DNA of 64,000 nucleotides, from NCBI GenBank assembly GCA_964521025.1, contig CAZFPK010000013.1, positions 16,771 to 80,770 of the forward strand. Reading direction: 5' to 3'. Positions 16,138 through 24,971 of the stretch are shown piece by piece; within the stretch, counting starts at the first letter, position 1; each line of letters begins with the position of its first letter. The stretch comes from DRTC01 sp964521025 (GTDB lineage Bacteria > Cloacimonadota > Cloacimonadia > Cloacimonadales > TCS61). The position numbers and the translations under genes are program-made. The notes beneath the pieces were generated by a model. The model was given only the letters and a program-made list of their open reading frames with translations. It made no database searches and was not told the origin of the DNA.

Positions 16138-16563
16138 ATGAAAAAACTGCATCTTTCAGAAAAGAACAAGATGATCTTCGGAGTTTGCGAAGGCTTATCC
16201 GCATCTACCGGGATCGATGTCAGGTTGATCAGACTGGCTTTTATCATTTCTATTTTTTTTGGCGGTACCGGAATTTTGATCTATTTGATCCTGTTCGCTA
16301 TTTTACCGAAAGGATTGAAAGACTCGAACATCATCGATGTGGAAGTTGAAACTGATGAAGAAAAAGGAAAAGAAAAGGAATATACAAATATCTTCCGCAC
16401 CTGGGATGACAGGATGCTCGCCGGAGTTTGCTCCGGTCTGGCAAATTACCTGAAATGGGATGTTTCCATAATTCGATTGCTATTTATTTTGATGAGTTTC
16501 GGTGGCGGGATCGGGATCATTCTTTACTTGATCTTCTGGTTTATTTTCCCGAATGAAGAGTGA
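16138..16563 (+). CDS. Tandem PspC-domain membrane protein
   Basis: About 141 residues from ATG 16138 with GGAGG just upstream (an earlier ATG at 16072 would translate the hairpin leader). Two PspC domains are arranged head to tail: KKLHLSEKNKMIFGVCEGLS... with a transmembrane helix, a charged linker of about 25 residues, and RTWDDRMLAGVCSGLANYLKWDV... with a second transmembrane region. PspC proteins are inner-membrane regulators of the phage-shock envelope stress response; duplicated forms are less common. No other psp genes are nearby. Confidence 0.88.
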   Translation: MKKLHLSEKNKMIFGVCEGLSASTGIDVRLIRLAFIISIFFGGTGILIYLILFAILPKGLKDSNIIDVEVETDEEKGKEKEYTNIFRTWDDRMLAGVCSGLANYLKWDVSIIRLLFILMSFGGGIGIILYLIFWFIFPNEE

Positions 16564-16650
16564 GATTAACAGCGAACAATTATGAACAAAAAAAGATAGA
16601 AAGAAAACGAAAATAAATATTTATGATAATAATTAGTTTAAATTTTTCTA

Positions 16651-16801
16651 AACCGATGAATCGGTTAAAAAGTCGTTCTGTTATTTGTACACCCGATTAA
16701 AATCGGGTGTTAATCTAAAAAATGAAAAATGAAATCAGAGTAACACCACAATTCATTGTGGTGCAGAAGAAACCGTTTTTTATCTCTACCATTTCAATGG
16801 T
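16651..16801. repeat. Cluster of four perfect palindromes
   Basis: Four unrelated stems in 150 bases. AACCGA-TGAA-TCGGTT is at 16651-16666, a 10-pair stem ACACCCGATT with a 2-base loop at 16689-16710, CACCACAA-TTCA-TTGTGGTG at 16744-16763, and ACCAT-TTCA-ATGGT at 16788-16801. Three share a TGAA (or complementary TTCA) loop while their stems differ. They fill the gap before the large barrel gene; no gene is seen here. Confidence 0.7.
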
Positions 16802-16812
16802 TTATTAACTAA

Positions 16813-19800
16813 ATGACAAACCAAAAACTCTCCATTTTTTTCCTTATCTTTTTTTCTACTTCCCTATTCTCCTACAATTATTTCTCCCCGATCATCAAAA
16901 CCGAAAATTTCACAGTTTCAGAACAAAACAGAGAATTTTCCCTCAAACATCTAAACTTGATAGTTAACTCGGAACAAGTTTTTCACGATTCGATTTTATT
17001 GGAAAAAAATGAAGATTACAAAATCGATTATCAAAATGGGAAAATTACCTTTTTTGTTCTTGTCGGAAATGTCTCCATCGAATATTTGATCTTCCCGGAA
17101 GATTTGATCAGCAGGTATTTTCTTTTTGAAGAACAGACAACTTCCGACAGCACCGAGATCAGACTAAAGAAAAAGAAGAAAAGACAGTTCTATGCCGACA
17201 CAAACCTGAACATTACCGGAAGTAAAAGCATTTCAGTCTCGATTGCCAATAACGAAGATTTCAGCATCGATCAATCGCTTTTCCTGAAAATAAACGGTGA
17301 ATTAGGAAAAAACCTGCGCATCGAAGCACAACTTTCAGATAGCGAATCTCCCATCACTCCGGAAGGAGATTCCCGCGAGATCAGCAGTCTCGATCAGATT
17401 TTTATCAAACTTTACGGGAAGCAATACGAAGTCGCATTTGGCGATCTGGAGATGGAATTCAAGAATACACAATTTATCAATTATGCTCCCAGATTTGAAG
17501 GATTAAAAGCAGGTTGGTTCAGAGAAAATCATTATTTCGGAGCATTAGCGATTTCCAAAGGGAAAAAGACAACTGTCAGTTTTAACGGAGTCGAAGCCAA
17601 GCAGGGCCCATATTATCTTTCCATCGAGAATACGAGCGGAGTTCTGGTCGTTCCTGGAACGGAAGAAGTCTATTTGAACGGTCTGAAAATGCAGCGAGGA
17701 AGCGATTATACGATGGATTATGCGGAAGGAAGCATAACTTTCACGAACAAACATTTTCTGACTTCCAATTCATTTATCCTCGTTTCATTCCAATATTCCG
17801 ATGAAAACTTTCGGCAAAATATGTATCTCGCAACTTCCGAAATTAATTTCTTTAAAAAACTGAAGATCAGAAATTTTTTGGCTATTCAAAATGATGATAA
17901 AAACAATCCTCTGCAATATGATTTTACGGATGAAGATCTTGATTCGCTTAAAACTGCCGGAGATGAACAAGCCTGGGGAAATGGAATTTTTGAAGTGGAA
18001 GCTGGAACAGGTTTGTATGTTTTAGAGGGAAATGATTTTATTTATGTCGGTTCGGATTCAACCGGAAACTACAATCTTCATTCAACTTATGTCGGCTATC
18101 AAAATGGTGATTATAATTATAACTCCGATACACGGGATTACATTTATGAAGGTGAGAATCTGGGAAATTATGTTCTGAAAAGGAAATTGATCGCTCCACA
18201 AAATAAAGCAAATTATGATCTGAATATTGATTTTTCCGGAGATTTTTATCAATTGGATGTAGAAGGAATTTTCAGCGTTCTGGATAAAAACACCTTTTCC
18301 GCTCTCGATCAGGAAAATGATGATGGTTATGCAGCTCATCTCGGTTTGAATCTTTTCCCGGATTATGATAAGATCAATCCGAACTTGAGATTGTTCTATC
18401 GAAATATCTCCAAAAATCTTTCTACTTTTGCCGATATTGAAACACCTCTCGATTTCTATGAACTCGCTCAATTTCCCGATACTCTCGAGACGAAAGAATA
18501 TTCTGCTAATTTGAGCATGAATGTTTTCGACTATTTTTCTCCCAACATCAAATATAAGAAAAAAACAGCAAAAGATTATGCAGAGCAGGATTATCTTGCC
18601 TTAACTTCCAATTTCAGACAGAAATGGATTCTCCCGAAAATTTATTATCGCTTTTTGAACTGGACGCAAAACTACGAGGAAAATCCGCTGATCCTGACAA
18701 AAATTTCCAAGCAGGAACAGCACACTCTGAATGGAGATTATTCCTATAAAAAAATAAAGATCGGAACGGATTTCTTCTCCAAAAAAAGGAAAACAACAGA
18801 AGATTATGATAATTTTCGGTTTGGAGAAAAAATCAGGTTCTTAAATTATGATATTTCAACTTTGAATACGAACAGATGGTCTGCAATGATTTCCTATAAA
18901 AGGGAAAAGATCGATTCTTTAAATTTGGAAGATCATTGGAAGATAAGCCGGGAAACTCAAACTGTAAATTTCAAAAATACACTGAATTTTGAGGATCATC
19001 GAGTCAGGATCGATTATTCCCATCGCGAGATCAAGAATGATGATAAATATGATCAGGCGGAAATCACATTACGAAATTCTTTCTGGAAAGATGCAGTCGA
19101 TCTGAACACGAATTATTCCCTGAAAAATATCGAGTATTATCCCAAAATAAGAGAATTGGAGTATATCGGTGAAGGTCTCGGTTTGTATGACAGCACCGGA
19201 GTTTATACGGGAGACGGAGATTACGATTGGATCATCAAAGAGATCGATTATAACAACCCGGAAATGTCGATCGAAGTGAATGCTAATTTTTCTTTGTTCC
19301 TGAATCCGAAAGCTGTTACTGGATCATTCTGGAAGAAATTCCAAACCGAAACAAACCTCATCATCACCGAAAATTCAACTGCTGATAAGAAATCTAATGT
19401 CTATCTTTTACATCCTGATTTTCTGATGAATGAAGGAACTACGATCTTTGGTAGAACAGATTTCCAGCAAACTCTCTGGTATGATTTTATTCCCAGGAAA
19501 TTGACAACAAAATTGCGATTCCAGACTGAAAAAAATCTCGACAGCCGTTACATCGATGAAGTCGAGAAAAATGACCAGCAAACCTGGGAAGCGATGCTGC
19601 GACTTCTTTCCGTAAAAAGAAGTAATTTTGAACTGACTTACGAAAATATCAGCGAGCAGAAATCGTTTTATGATTCGGAAAGTAGAATTCATTTACTCGA
19701 TTTCGATGTCAGGAACAGACTGAACCCGGACTTGACTCTGAATTCCAACCTGGATCTTTCGCGGGAAACAACCAATAAATCCGGAGAAGATGATGATTTT

Positions 19801-20079
19801 GAGATCGACAGCATTCAACTGACGGAAACCGCAACTTATTTCTTCAAAAGGAAATATAGAGTTTTCGGAAAATTCAGTTACAAAAGAAATTTTAGAAAAG
19901 GCTCTGATTACTTAAGTTTTTTAAGTGACAAAAAAAATGGAAATATTTTTAAGTGGAACATCAGCCTGGATTATAAAATGAACAGTTATACTTCAGCGAG
20001 CCTGGAGTATGCAGGTGATAGTTACCCGGAGCGGAATGATGTTCATAAAATAGAAGTGGAAGTGAAGGCGGAGTTTTAG
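16813..20079 (+). CDS. Large outer-membrane beta-barrel protein
   Basis: 1088 residues with an N-terminal signal peptide (hydrophobic LSIFFLIFFSTSLFSYNYF). Residues about 25-110 form a beta domain. From about 125 a repeated alternation of short beta strands and acidic turns follows, rich in aromatic residues (e.g. NITGSKSISVSIANNEDFS, IEAQLSDSESPITPEGDSREI, YEVAFGDLE). The second half is a long array of amphipathic strands, and the chain ends in a phenylalanine (EVEVKAEF), as outer-membrane barrels do. The size and the GDLE-type motifs recall a family of very large barrels in Bacteroidota-related phyla, but I cannot name it. It is monocistronic, after a palindrome cluster. Function is unknown; export or structural roles are possible. 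Confidence 0.75.
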   Translation: MTNQKLSIFFLIFFSTSLFSYNYFSPIIKTENFTVSEQNREFSLKHLNLIVNSEQVFHDSILLEKNEDYKIDYQNGKITFFVLVGNVSIEYLIFPEDLISRYFLFEEQTTSDSTEIRLKKKKKRQFYADTNLNITGSKSISVSIANNEDFSIDQSLFLKINGELGKNLRIEAQLSDSESPITPEGDSREISSLDQIFIKLYGKQYEVAFGDLEMEFKNTQFINYAPRFEGLKAGWFRENHYFGALAISKGKKTTVSFNGVEAKQGPYYLSIENTSGVLVVPGTEEVYLNGLKMQRGSDYTMDYAEGSITFTNKHFLTSNSFILVSFQYSDENFRQNMYLATSEINFFKKLKIRNFLAIQNDDKNNPLQYDFTDEDLDSLKTAGDEQAWGNGIFEVEAGTGLYVLEGNDFIYVGSDSTGNYNLHSTYVGYQNGDYNYNSDTRDYIYEGENLGNYVLKRKLIAPQNKANYDLNIDFSGDFYQLDVEGIFSVLDKNTFSALDQENDDGYAAHLGLNLFPDYDKINPNLRLFYRNISKNLSTFADIETPLDFYELAQFPDTLETKEYSANLSMNVFDYFSPNIKYKKKTAKDYAEQDYLALTSNFRQKWILPKIYYRFLNWTQNYEENPLILTKISKQEQHTLNGDYSYKKIKIGTDFFSKKRKTTEDYDNFRFGEKIRFLNYDISTLNTNRWSAMISYKREKIDSLNLEDHWKISRETQTVNFKNTLNFEDHRVRIDYSHREIKNDDKYDQAEITLRNSFWKDAVDLNTNYSLKNIEYYPKIRELEYIGEGLGLYDSTGVYTGDGDYDWIIKEIDYNNPEMSIEVNANFSLFLNPKAVTGSFWKKFQTETNLIITENSTADKKSNVYLLHPDFLMNEGTTIFGRTDFQQTLWYDFIPRKLTTKLRFQTEKNLDSRYIDEVEKNDQQTWEAMLRLLSVKRSNFELTYENISEQKSFYDSESRIHLLDFDVRNRLNPDLTLNSNLDLSRETTNKSGEDDDFEIDSIQLTETATYFFKRKYRVFGKFSYKRNFRKGSDYLSFLSDKKNGNIFKWNISLDYKMNSYTSASLEYAGDSYPERNDVHKIEVEVKAEF

Positions 20080-20085
20080 ATGCAA

Positions 20086-20105
20086 CTCAAACAATCCTGT
20101 TTGAG
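20086..20105. terminator. Hairpin after the barrel gene
   Basis: CTCAAACA-ATCC-TGTTTGAG, a perfect 8-pair stem, begins 6 bases after the stop codon of the barrel gene. It is followed by GAATCGG, not a T-run, so terminator function is uncertain. A second imperfect stem, CATTCCC...GGGAATG, follows at about 20117-20143. Confidence 0.45.
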
Positions 20106-20306
20106 AATCGGTTATCTCATTCCCGAGTTCCAATATGGGAATGCACATATAAAAAGTTTTAATTTGATTCTTTTTGCTTAAAAGGATAAATCAAAGTGAA
20201 ATTTCTAATTCAATTATTTCCGAAATGAAATATTTGAACAAGTTTTTTCCTCGAAACAATCCGTCAAAAGCCGGACTAAAGGTTCCGAAATACAAAGATT
20301 TTTAAA

Positions 20307-20846
20307 ATGAACAAAATAATCGAAACCAGAAGACTCATCACCAGAAAAGCAGAAAATTCGGAAAGAGATATCGACCTTTATTTTCGACTTTGGAACAATC
20401 CGCGAGTGATGAAATATGTTGGATTTCCCGGAGGTTTGAGAATTTTTAAAGAAAAGATTGATGAAAAATTATCGATACAACCGCATTCAGAATTTGACAG
20501 ATTATTACTAGTTGAAATTAAGGAATCAGGAATCTTGATCGGAGAAGCGAAACTCGGTTTTCCGGATGAAGAAGGAATTTCCAAAACAGATGTCAAACTG
20601 CTTCCTGAGTTCTGGGGAAATGGTTATGGAAAAGAGATCAAAAGGGCATTAGTGGATTATATTTTCGAGAATACAGATGCGATTGCAGTCGAGGGTTCTC
20701 CCAACAAAAAAAATATTGCTTCCATCAAAATGCAGGAGGTAGTAGGAGCAGAAAAAATTAAAGAAAGTATTTATCATTTTCCGGAAACTATGAAACATTT
20801 CACGGAAGATGTGCATTGTGTGATCTATCGTGTTTTCAGAAAGTAA
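20307..20846 (+). CDS. GNAT-family N-acetyltransferase
   Basis: 179 residues of RimJ/RimL type: RLITRKAENSERDIDLYFRLWNNPRVMKYV at the start, and the acetyl-CoA loop region around FWGNGYGKEIKRALVDYIF (Q/RxxGxG/A-like GNGYGK) near residue 105-120. It probably acetylates a small molecule or protein N-terminus; the substrate is unknown. Its last two codons and stop (AAG TAA) form the first bases of a 167-base tandem duplication that follows. Confidence 0.82.
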   Translation: MNKIIETRRLITRKAENSERDIDLYFRLWNNPRVMKYVGFPGGLRIFKEKIDEKLSIQPHSEFDRLLLVEIKESGILIGEAKLGFPDEEGISKTDVKLLPEFWGNGYGKEIKRALVDYIFENTDAIAVEGSPNKKNIASIKMQEVVGAEKIKESIYHFPETMKHFTEDVHCVIYRVFRK

Positions 20847-21172
20847 CTCAATTTGCCAAATGAGAAATTTAAAGAACAGTAAAACTTACCAAGTCTCAAA
20901 GACTTGTGAAGTTTTTAAATTCAGGGATTTTTTAAAATCTTTATTCATATTTGAAAAACTTCACAAATTTATGGAAATTTGTTAAGTTTAAATTTAGGAT
21001 TTTTCGGAAGTAACTCAATTTGCCAAATGAGAAATTTAAAGAACAGTAAAACTTACCAAGTCTCAAAGACTTGTGAAGTTTTTAAATTCAGGGATTTTTT
21101 AAAATCTTTATTCATATTTGAAAAAACTTCACAAATTTTTGAAAATTTGTTAAGTTTAAATTTCAGGAGAAA
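20841..21172. repeat. Tandem duplication, two ~165-bp copies
   Basis: The segment AAGTAACTCAATTTGCC... at 20841-21007 is repeated almost exactly at 21008-21172 (period 167). The copies differ by a few bases, including one extra A in the second. Each copy contains AAGTCT-CAA-AGACTT and CACAAATTT..AAATTTGT inverted motifs. The first copy starts at the stop codon of the acetyltransferase; the second ends 3 bases before gmhA and supplies its AGGAG ribosome site. No gene lies inside. Confidence 0.85.
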
Positions 21173-21174
21173 AT

Positions 21175-21756
21175 ATGTTCAATGAACTGAAAGAATCCTA
21201 TCAGACAGCAGCAAAGGTTTTTACAGAATTTGCTGATAACGAAAATAATATCAAAAAAACGGATCAAGTTTCAAGATTGATCGCAGAAACCTTCCAGAAA
21301 GGGAACAAAGTCCTCATCTGCGGAAATGGAGGAAGCCTGACCGATGCCATGCATTTTGCCGAAGAATTGACCGGCAGATTCCGTAAAGACAGGAAACCGC
21401 TGCCAGTCATTCCCATCGCAGATCCGTCGCACATAACCTGCACTGCCAATGATTTTGGTTTTGCAGAAATTTTCGCACGCGGAGTGGAAGCATACGGAAA
21501 AAAAGGTGATATTTTAATCGCGATCTCCACGAGCGGAAACTCGATCAATGTTATCAAAGCAGTCGAGAAAGCGAAAAACCTGGCGATGAAAACAGTTCTG
21601 CTTTCCGGTAAAAATGGTGGTAAATTAAAAGGAAAATGTGATCACGAATTCATCGTTCCGGCAAAAACAACAGATAGGATTCAGGAAGTTCATATTCTCA
21701 TCCTGCATATAATCATCGAAGGAATCGAACGAATACTTTTTCCTGGAAATTATTGA
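21175..21756 (+). CDS. gmhA: Phosphoheptose isomerase (SIS domain)
   Basis: 193 residues. SIS-fold sugar isomerase of the GmhA type: N-terminal helices, VLICGNGGSLTDAMHFAEELTGRF with the family's GNGGS loop, ISTSGNSINVIKAVE for phosphate binding, LLSGKNGG, and the C-terminal IQEVHILILHIIIEGIE. The conserved metal-site His and Gln/Glu (HFAEE, Q-E-V-H) are present. It converts sedoheptulose 7-phosphate to glycero-manno-heptose 7-phosphate for LPS core in the cytosol. A strong AGGAG site lies upstream. With lpxB it supports a heptose-containing LPS. Confidence 0.9.
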   Translation: MFNELKESYQTAAKVFTEFADNENNIKKTDQVSRLIAETFQKGNKVLICGNGGSLTDAMHFAEELTGRFRKDRKPLPVIPIADPSHITCTANDFGFAEIFARGVEAYGKKGDILIAISTSGNSINVIKAVEKAKNLAMKTVLLSGKNGGKLKGKCDHEFIVPAKTTDRIQEVHILILHIIIEGIERILFPGNY

Positions 21757-21937
21757 AGCATTTGCCACAGAGACACAGAGAACAAAGAGGAATAGTTTCC
21801 TTTTAGTTTAATAATTTATATTTCTTTATCCGTTCAATCCGTGCAGGTCCTTGAGCAAAAATAAATGTAGGTTTTTTCAGTGAAAAGTCAGTGTAAGTCA
21901 GTAGCAATTAATCCGTACAATTCGCGGCAGGGAAAAA

Positions 21938-22375
21938 ATGAAATCAGTCATTCAGAGAGTCAGATCAGCAAAAGTCGAAGTCGATAACAAAGTAATTTCC
22001 GAAATCAGGAAAGGTCTTTTGATCTTACTTGGAATTTCAGAAGAAGATTCCGGTGCGGAAATTGCATGGCTGGCAAAAAAAGTAATCGAGTTACGAATTT
22101 TTGAAGATACTGACAAGAAGATGAATTTGTCCTTAAAAGATATCAATGGAGAGATTCTACTCGTTTCACAATTCACTCTTTATGCCGATTGCAGGAAAGG
22201 ACGCAGACCCGATTTCAATAAAGCAGCAAAACCGGACAAAGCAGAAAAACTTTATGAGGAATTTTCATTGGAATTAGAGAGGAATGGAATCAAACCAAAA
22301 ATGGGAATTTTCGGCGCATTTATGCAGGTTTCGCTCGTTAACGATGGTCCGGTAACAATCATTTTGGAGCGCTAA
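21938..22375 (+). CDS. dtd: D-aminoacyl-tRNA deacylase
   Basis: 145 residues, exact family length. Signatures are MKSVIQRVRSAKVEV at the N-terminus, SQFTLYAD (active-site SQxT) in the middle, RRPDFNKAA, and the C-terminal cross-subunit Gly-Pro motif in NDGPVTI. It hydrolyses D-aminoacyl-tRNAs in the cytosol. The ATG is preceded by CAGGGA. In the 180-base gap upstream are the dispersed CCACAGAGACACAGAGAACA-type and AATCCGTGCAGG-type repeats. Confidence 0.95.
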   Translation: MKSVIQRVRSAKVEVDNKVISEIRKGLLILLGISEEDSGAEIAWLAKKVIELRIFEDTDKKMNLSLKDINGEILLVSQFTLYADCRKGRRPDFNKAAKPDKAEKLYEEFSLELERNGIKPKMGIFGAFMQVSLVNDGPVTIILER

Positions 22376-22379
22376 ATAT

Positions 22380-22640
22380 GTGTCTTTCCGAGGAATCATT
22401 CAGCGCCATCTTGCGAGGAATCTCCAGTGAATAAATGAAATCAAATTGAACCTGCAGATTCTTAGGAAAAGAACCAATCCGGTAGTTGCCGGTTCAAAAT
22501 GACAATATGAAAGATTGTCATTCCGATATTTCTTTTAATATTTCTTTCGAGGAATCTCGAGCAATCAAATGATATTAAATGAAGTAATTGATTCTTCGTA
22601 AGAAGAGTTGGAAGAAAACTCAGAATGGCTGTAAAAGGTT
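22380..22640. repeat. GGAATGACA/GAGTTCTC repeat copies, inverted orientation
   Basis: The gap between dtd and the HAD gene is built from repeat pieces: CCGAGGAATC and GCGAGGAATCTCC (22385-22425), CCGGTAGTTGCCGG, and GTCATTCCGATATTTC...CGAGGAATC (22515-22560). It ends with GATTCTTCGTAAGAAGAG...GAAAACTCAGAATGG (22588-22627). The last two parts are the reverse complement of the unit at 7862-7969. The frame upstream of the HAD start is only this repeat. Confidence 0.6.
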
Positions 22641-22644
22641 TTCT

Positions 22645-23241
22645 ATGAACATAAAAAATGTAATTTTCGATCTGGGAAAAGTATTGATCGATTTTGATTT
22701 TGATATTTTTTTCAAAAAAATCGGATTAAATCCTGAAGATAGACATCTCGATGAAGCCCGTGAACCGATCCTGCTTTTTGAATCCGGGAAAATGAAGAAG
22801 AATGATTTTATCCGCAGGATGCGGGAGGTCTATCATTTTGATCTTTCCGATACGGAATTTGAGAAAGCATGGTGTGAAGATATTTTTACGGAAATTCCGA
22901 AAATGATCGAACTGGCAAAAAAGTTACAAAAGAAACACGATATTTTTATTCTATCGAATACCGATGAAATTCATTTTCCGTATGCCTGGAAGAAATTTCC
23001 TTCACTTCATTTTTTTAAGAATAACCTGCTGCTTTCTTATGAATTGAATGCTGTCAAACCGGAACCGGAAATTTATCGGAACGCCCTGAAAAAATTCAAT
23101 TTAAATCCCTCAGAATCTATTTTTATCGACGATCATCCGGTAAATATCAAAGCAGCTGAAAAGATCGGTTTATACGGAATTGTTAATGAAAATTTTCAGA
23201 AAACGAAGCAGCATCTCGAGAAAATCCTGAATTTTATTTGA
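22645..23241 (+). CDS. HAD-superfamily hydrolase (subfamily IA)
   Basis: About 198 residues from ATG 22645, preceded by AAAGG; a longer frame from 22588 translates repeat DNA. HAD motifs in order are NVIFDLGKVLIDFDFD (nucleophile Asp in DLG, where the usual DxD second Asp is replaced by Gly), LSNTDEIH (motif II), KPEPEIYRNALKKF (motif III Lys) and IFIDDHPVNIKAAEKIG (motif IV). The DLGxVL form is typical of YihX-like phosphatases that act on sugar phosphates. Probably a cytoplasmic phosphatase, substrate unknown. Confidence 0.85.
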   Translation: MNIKNVIFDLGKVLIDFDFDIFFKKIGLNPEDRHLDEAREPILLFESGKMKKNDFIRRMREVYHFDLSDTEFEKAWCEDIFTEIPKMIELAKKLQKKHDIFILSNTDEIHFPYAWKKFPSLHFFKNNLLLSYELNAVKPEPEIYRNALKKFNLNPSESIFIDDHPVNIKAAEKIGLYGIVNENFQKTKQHLEKILNFI

Positions 23242-23304
23242 CAGCAGGAAATAAATGAAATTTAAGTCAATCGAATAATACTAAGAAAATTATTCCTCAA
23301 TTTC

Positions 23305-23340
23305 TCCCTTCTCCTCGCAGGAGAAGGATTGGGGATGAGG
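23305..23340. repeat. REP-like hairpin plus GATTGGGG tail
   Basis: Perfect stem CCTTCTCCT-CGC-AGGAGAAGG (23307-23327) followed by ATTGGGGATGAGG. Reverse-complement relatives are at 1120-1149 (CCTCTCC...GGAGAGG with AAGGTGAGG) and a degenerate copy is at 61070-61108. The arrangement of hairpin plus fixed tail is that of a REP element. Confidence 0.65.
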
Positions 23341-23355
23341 TTAGAAGGAGATGAA

Positions 23356-24165
23356 ATGAAAATAAAAGCATTTTTAGTTTTAATCGTTTTAAGTACAATA
23401 ATTTTTGCTGATGGATTCGGCAAAGAACTTTGGGACGGCAACACTTTCACTCATAAAGTTGTAGATGCTTCCCGTTTGGATGAGAACATCATCAAAGCAA
23501 AAGTGGATAGAGAATGGAAAGAATTTGAACTCGAAGAAGTTCCGGAAATTTTCTATCAATGGAATTTCCAAAAAAGGATACAAACTATCGAAGACATCAA
23601 AACCGGGAAAATGCCGGGACTCGCCGGACCTCATAACGGCATTATCGCGACTTACGGTTATCAAAGGGAAGATTCGCATTTCAAAGTAAACAATGCCATC
23701 AAAGGCTGTGGATTCCTTCCCAAAAAAGACAAACTGAAAGAAACGATCCAACTCCTGAAAAACACTTACGAAGATGATATGATGAAAAAAATGGCGATCC
23801 TGATCGATCTTTATACCAAAGCCGATACGATCTTCGATCTGACAAAACAAGTTTCCCTTGAATTATACGCAACTCCCGAAAGAGGAACGCAAACTTTCCT
23901 CAACCAGATGACCGATCCGACTTCCGTGATCGTGTTTATGGATATTCCGACTTTTAAACTGAAAACGATCGCTTATCTTCTCCACCCCGAAAATCCGGAT
24001 CTAACTGATTATGAAAAGGATGTGGTCGAATACATCAACCTGATTCACAGTTATTTTCACGGAGAATTTTCCAAAGATTTTATCGGTGTCATATACAATG
24101 TGATCGAATCTTATAACAGTTCCCCGGGAAACGATAACGGGCGCGGGAAGAGGATCACGCCATAG
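23356..24165 (+). CDS. Secreted protein of unknown function
   Basis: About 269 residues from ATG 23356 with AAGGAG upstream; the longer frame from 23329 would begin inside the REP tail. It has a clear signal peptide (KIKAFLVLIVLSTIIFA). The mature part is mixed alpha/beta with no motif I recognise; notable segments are WKEFELEEVPEIFYQWNF, GPHNGIIATYGYQRED and a single-cysteine CGF. The C-terminus is charged and glycine-rich. Probably periplasmic. No obvious operon partner. Confidence 0.65.
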   Translation: MKIKAFLVLIVLSTIIFADGFGKELWDGNTFTHKVVDASRLDENIIKAKVDREWKEFELEEVPEIFYQWNFQKRIQTIEDIKTGKMPGLAGPHNGIIATYGYQREDSHFKVNNAIKGCGFLPKKDKLKETIQLLKNTYEDDMMKKMAILIDLYTKADTIFDLTKQVSLELYATPERGTQTFLNQMTDPTSVIVFMDIPTFKLKTIAYLLHPENPDLTDYEKDVVEYINLIHSYFHGEFSKDFIGVIYNVIESYNSSPGNDNGRGKRITP

Positions 24166-24446
24166 ATTATTAGACTTTGCGAAGATTGTCGAACTTCCTG
24201 TATATCTCGACCTTCACAAAGTTTTTCATTAAAATTTATAGATTATCGTCAAAGAAAACTAATCAAGTAAAATGAGTTGTGAAATTTAATATTTTCGCAA
24301 ATAGGTCTTACGACTACGCATTCATACTTTTCACTCATCGCAATATGCTTTGATATTGGACAAGATGGTAACTTTAGATGATTTTAGACTTTCACGACCG
24401 TGTTGAAGCTAATTTTTTTGTGCATTTTCGTGGCTATTTCAATAAA

Positions 24447-24520
24447 TCGGGATGACAGGATTTGAACCTGCGACCTCTCGGTCCCGAACCGAACGCGCTA
24501 CCGAACTGCGCTACATCCCG
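24447..24520 (-). tRNA. tRNA-Pro (CGG)
   Basis: 74 bases on the minus strand with acceptor arms CGGGATG/CATCCCG, discriminator A, D arm GCGC...GCGC, anticodon stem TTCGG/CCGAG with loop TTCGGGA giving anticodon CGG, and a T arm with GGTTCAAATCC. The CGGG start and GG-containing anticodon are typical for proline. CCA is not encoded. Confidence 0.93.
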
Positions 24521-24971
24521 CAGTGCAAAAATCTGAAAACCGGTTTTGTTGTCAATGATTCGGTTCGAGGAAAATTTCACAAAAGGAATTTTCGGGATTT
24601 CCAACATAAAATCGATTTGAATCATGTTTCGAAAATTAATTCAGGATTATCATAATTTATGTAAAGGAAGTCAACTATAAAACTTACATAGATTTAGAAA
24701 AGAAAAACAGATACTTTTTTATCAAAAAATAAACAATGAGATAAAAAAGATTTGACAAAAAAAACAGTAAAAAGTGGTTTTGCATTCTGGAATTAATATG
24801 AGGTATTAAGATGTTAATATCGAAAGTAAGATTATTGAAAATTAAATGTCGCAGTCATGGTTAGTTAGATTGAGTGAAATATCGTTATTGTGGTTTTTGT
24901 ATTTTGATCTTTAATATCGTAAAACAATTTTTTTATTGAATATTTAACAAATTTATATCGAGGAGGATGTA
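24521..24971. other. AT-rich intergenic region
   Basis: 450 bases without a convincing gene or repeat. It is very AT-rich near 24650-24800. It serves as the upstream region of the large surface protein gene, whose AGGAGG site is at 24961-24966. No riboswitch or sigma-54 promoter pattern is seen. Confidence 0.5.

Noticed and set aside
22588..22644. N-terminal extension of the HAD hydrolase
   Set aside because: It translates the dispersed repeat; family motif I begins right after ATG 22645.
24770..24790. Sigma-54 promoter before the large surface protein gene (TGGTTTTGCA)
   Set aside because: The GG and GC are 4 bases apart instead of the required 10.
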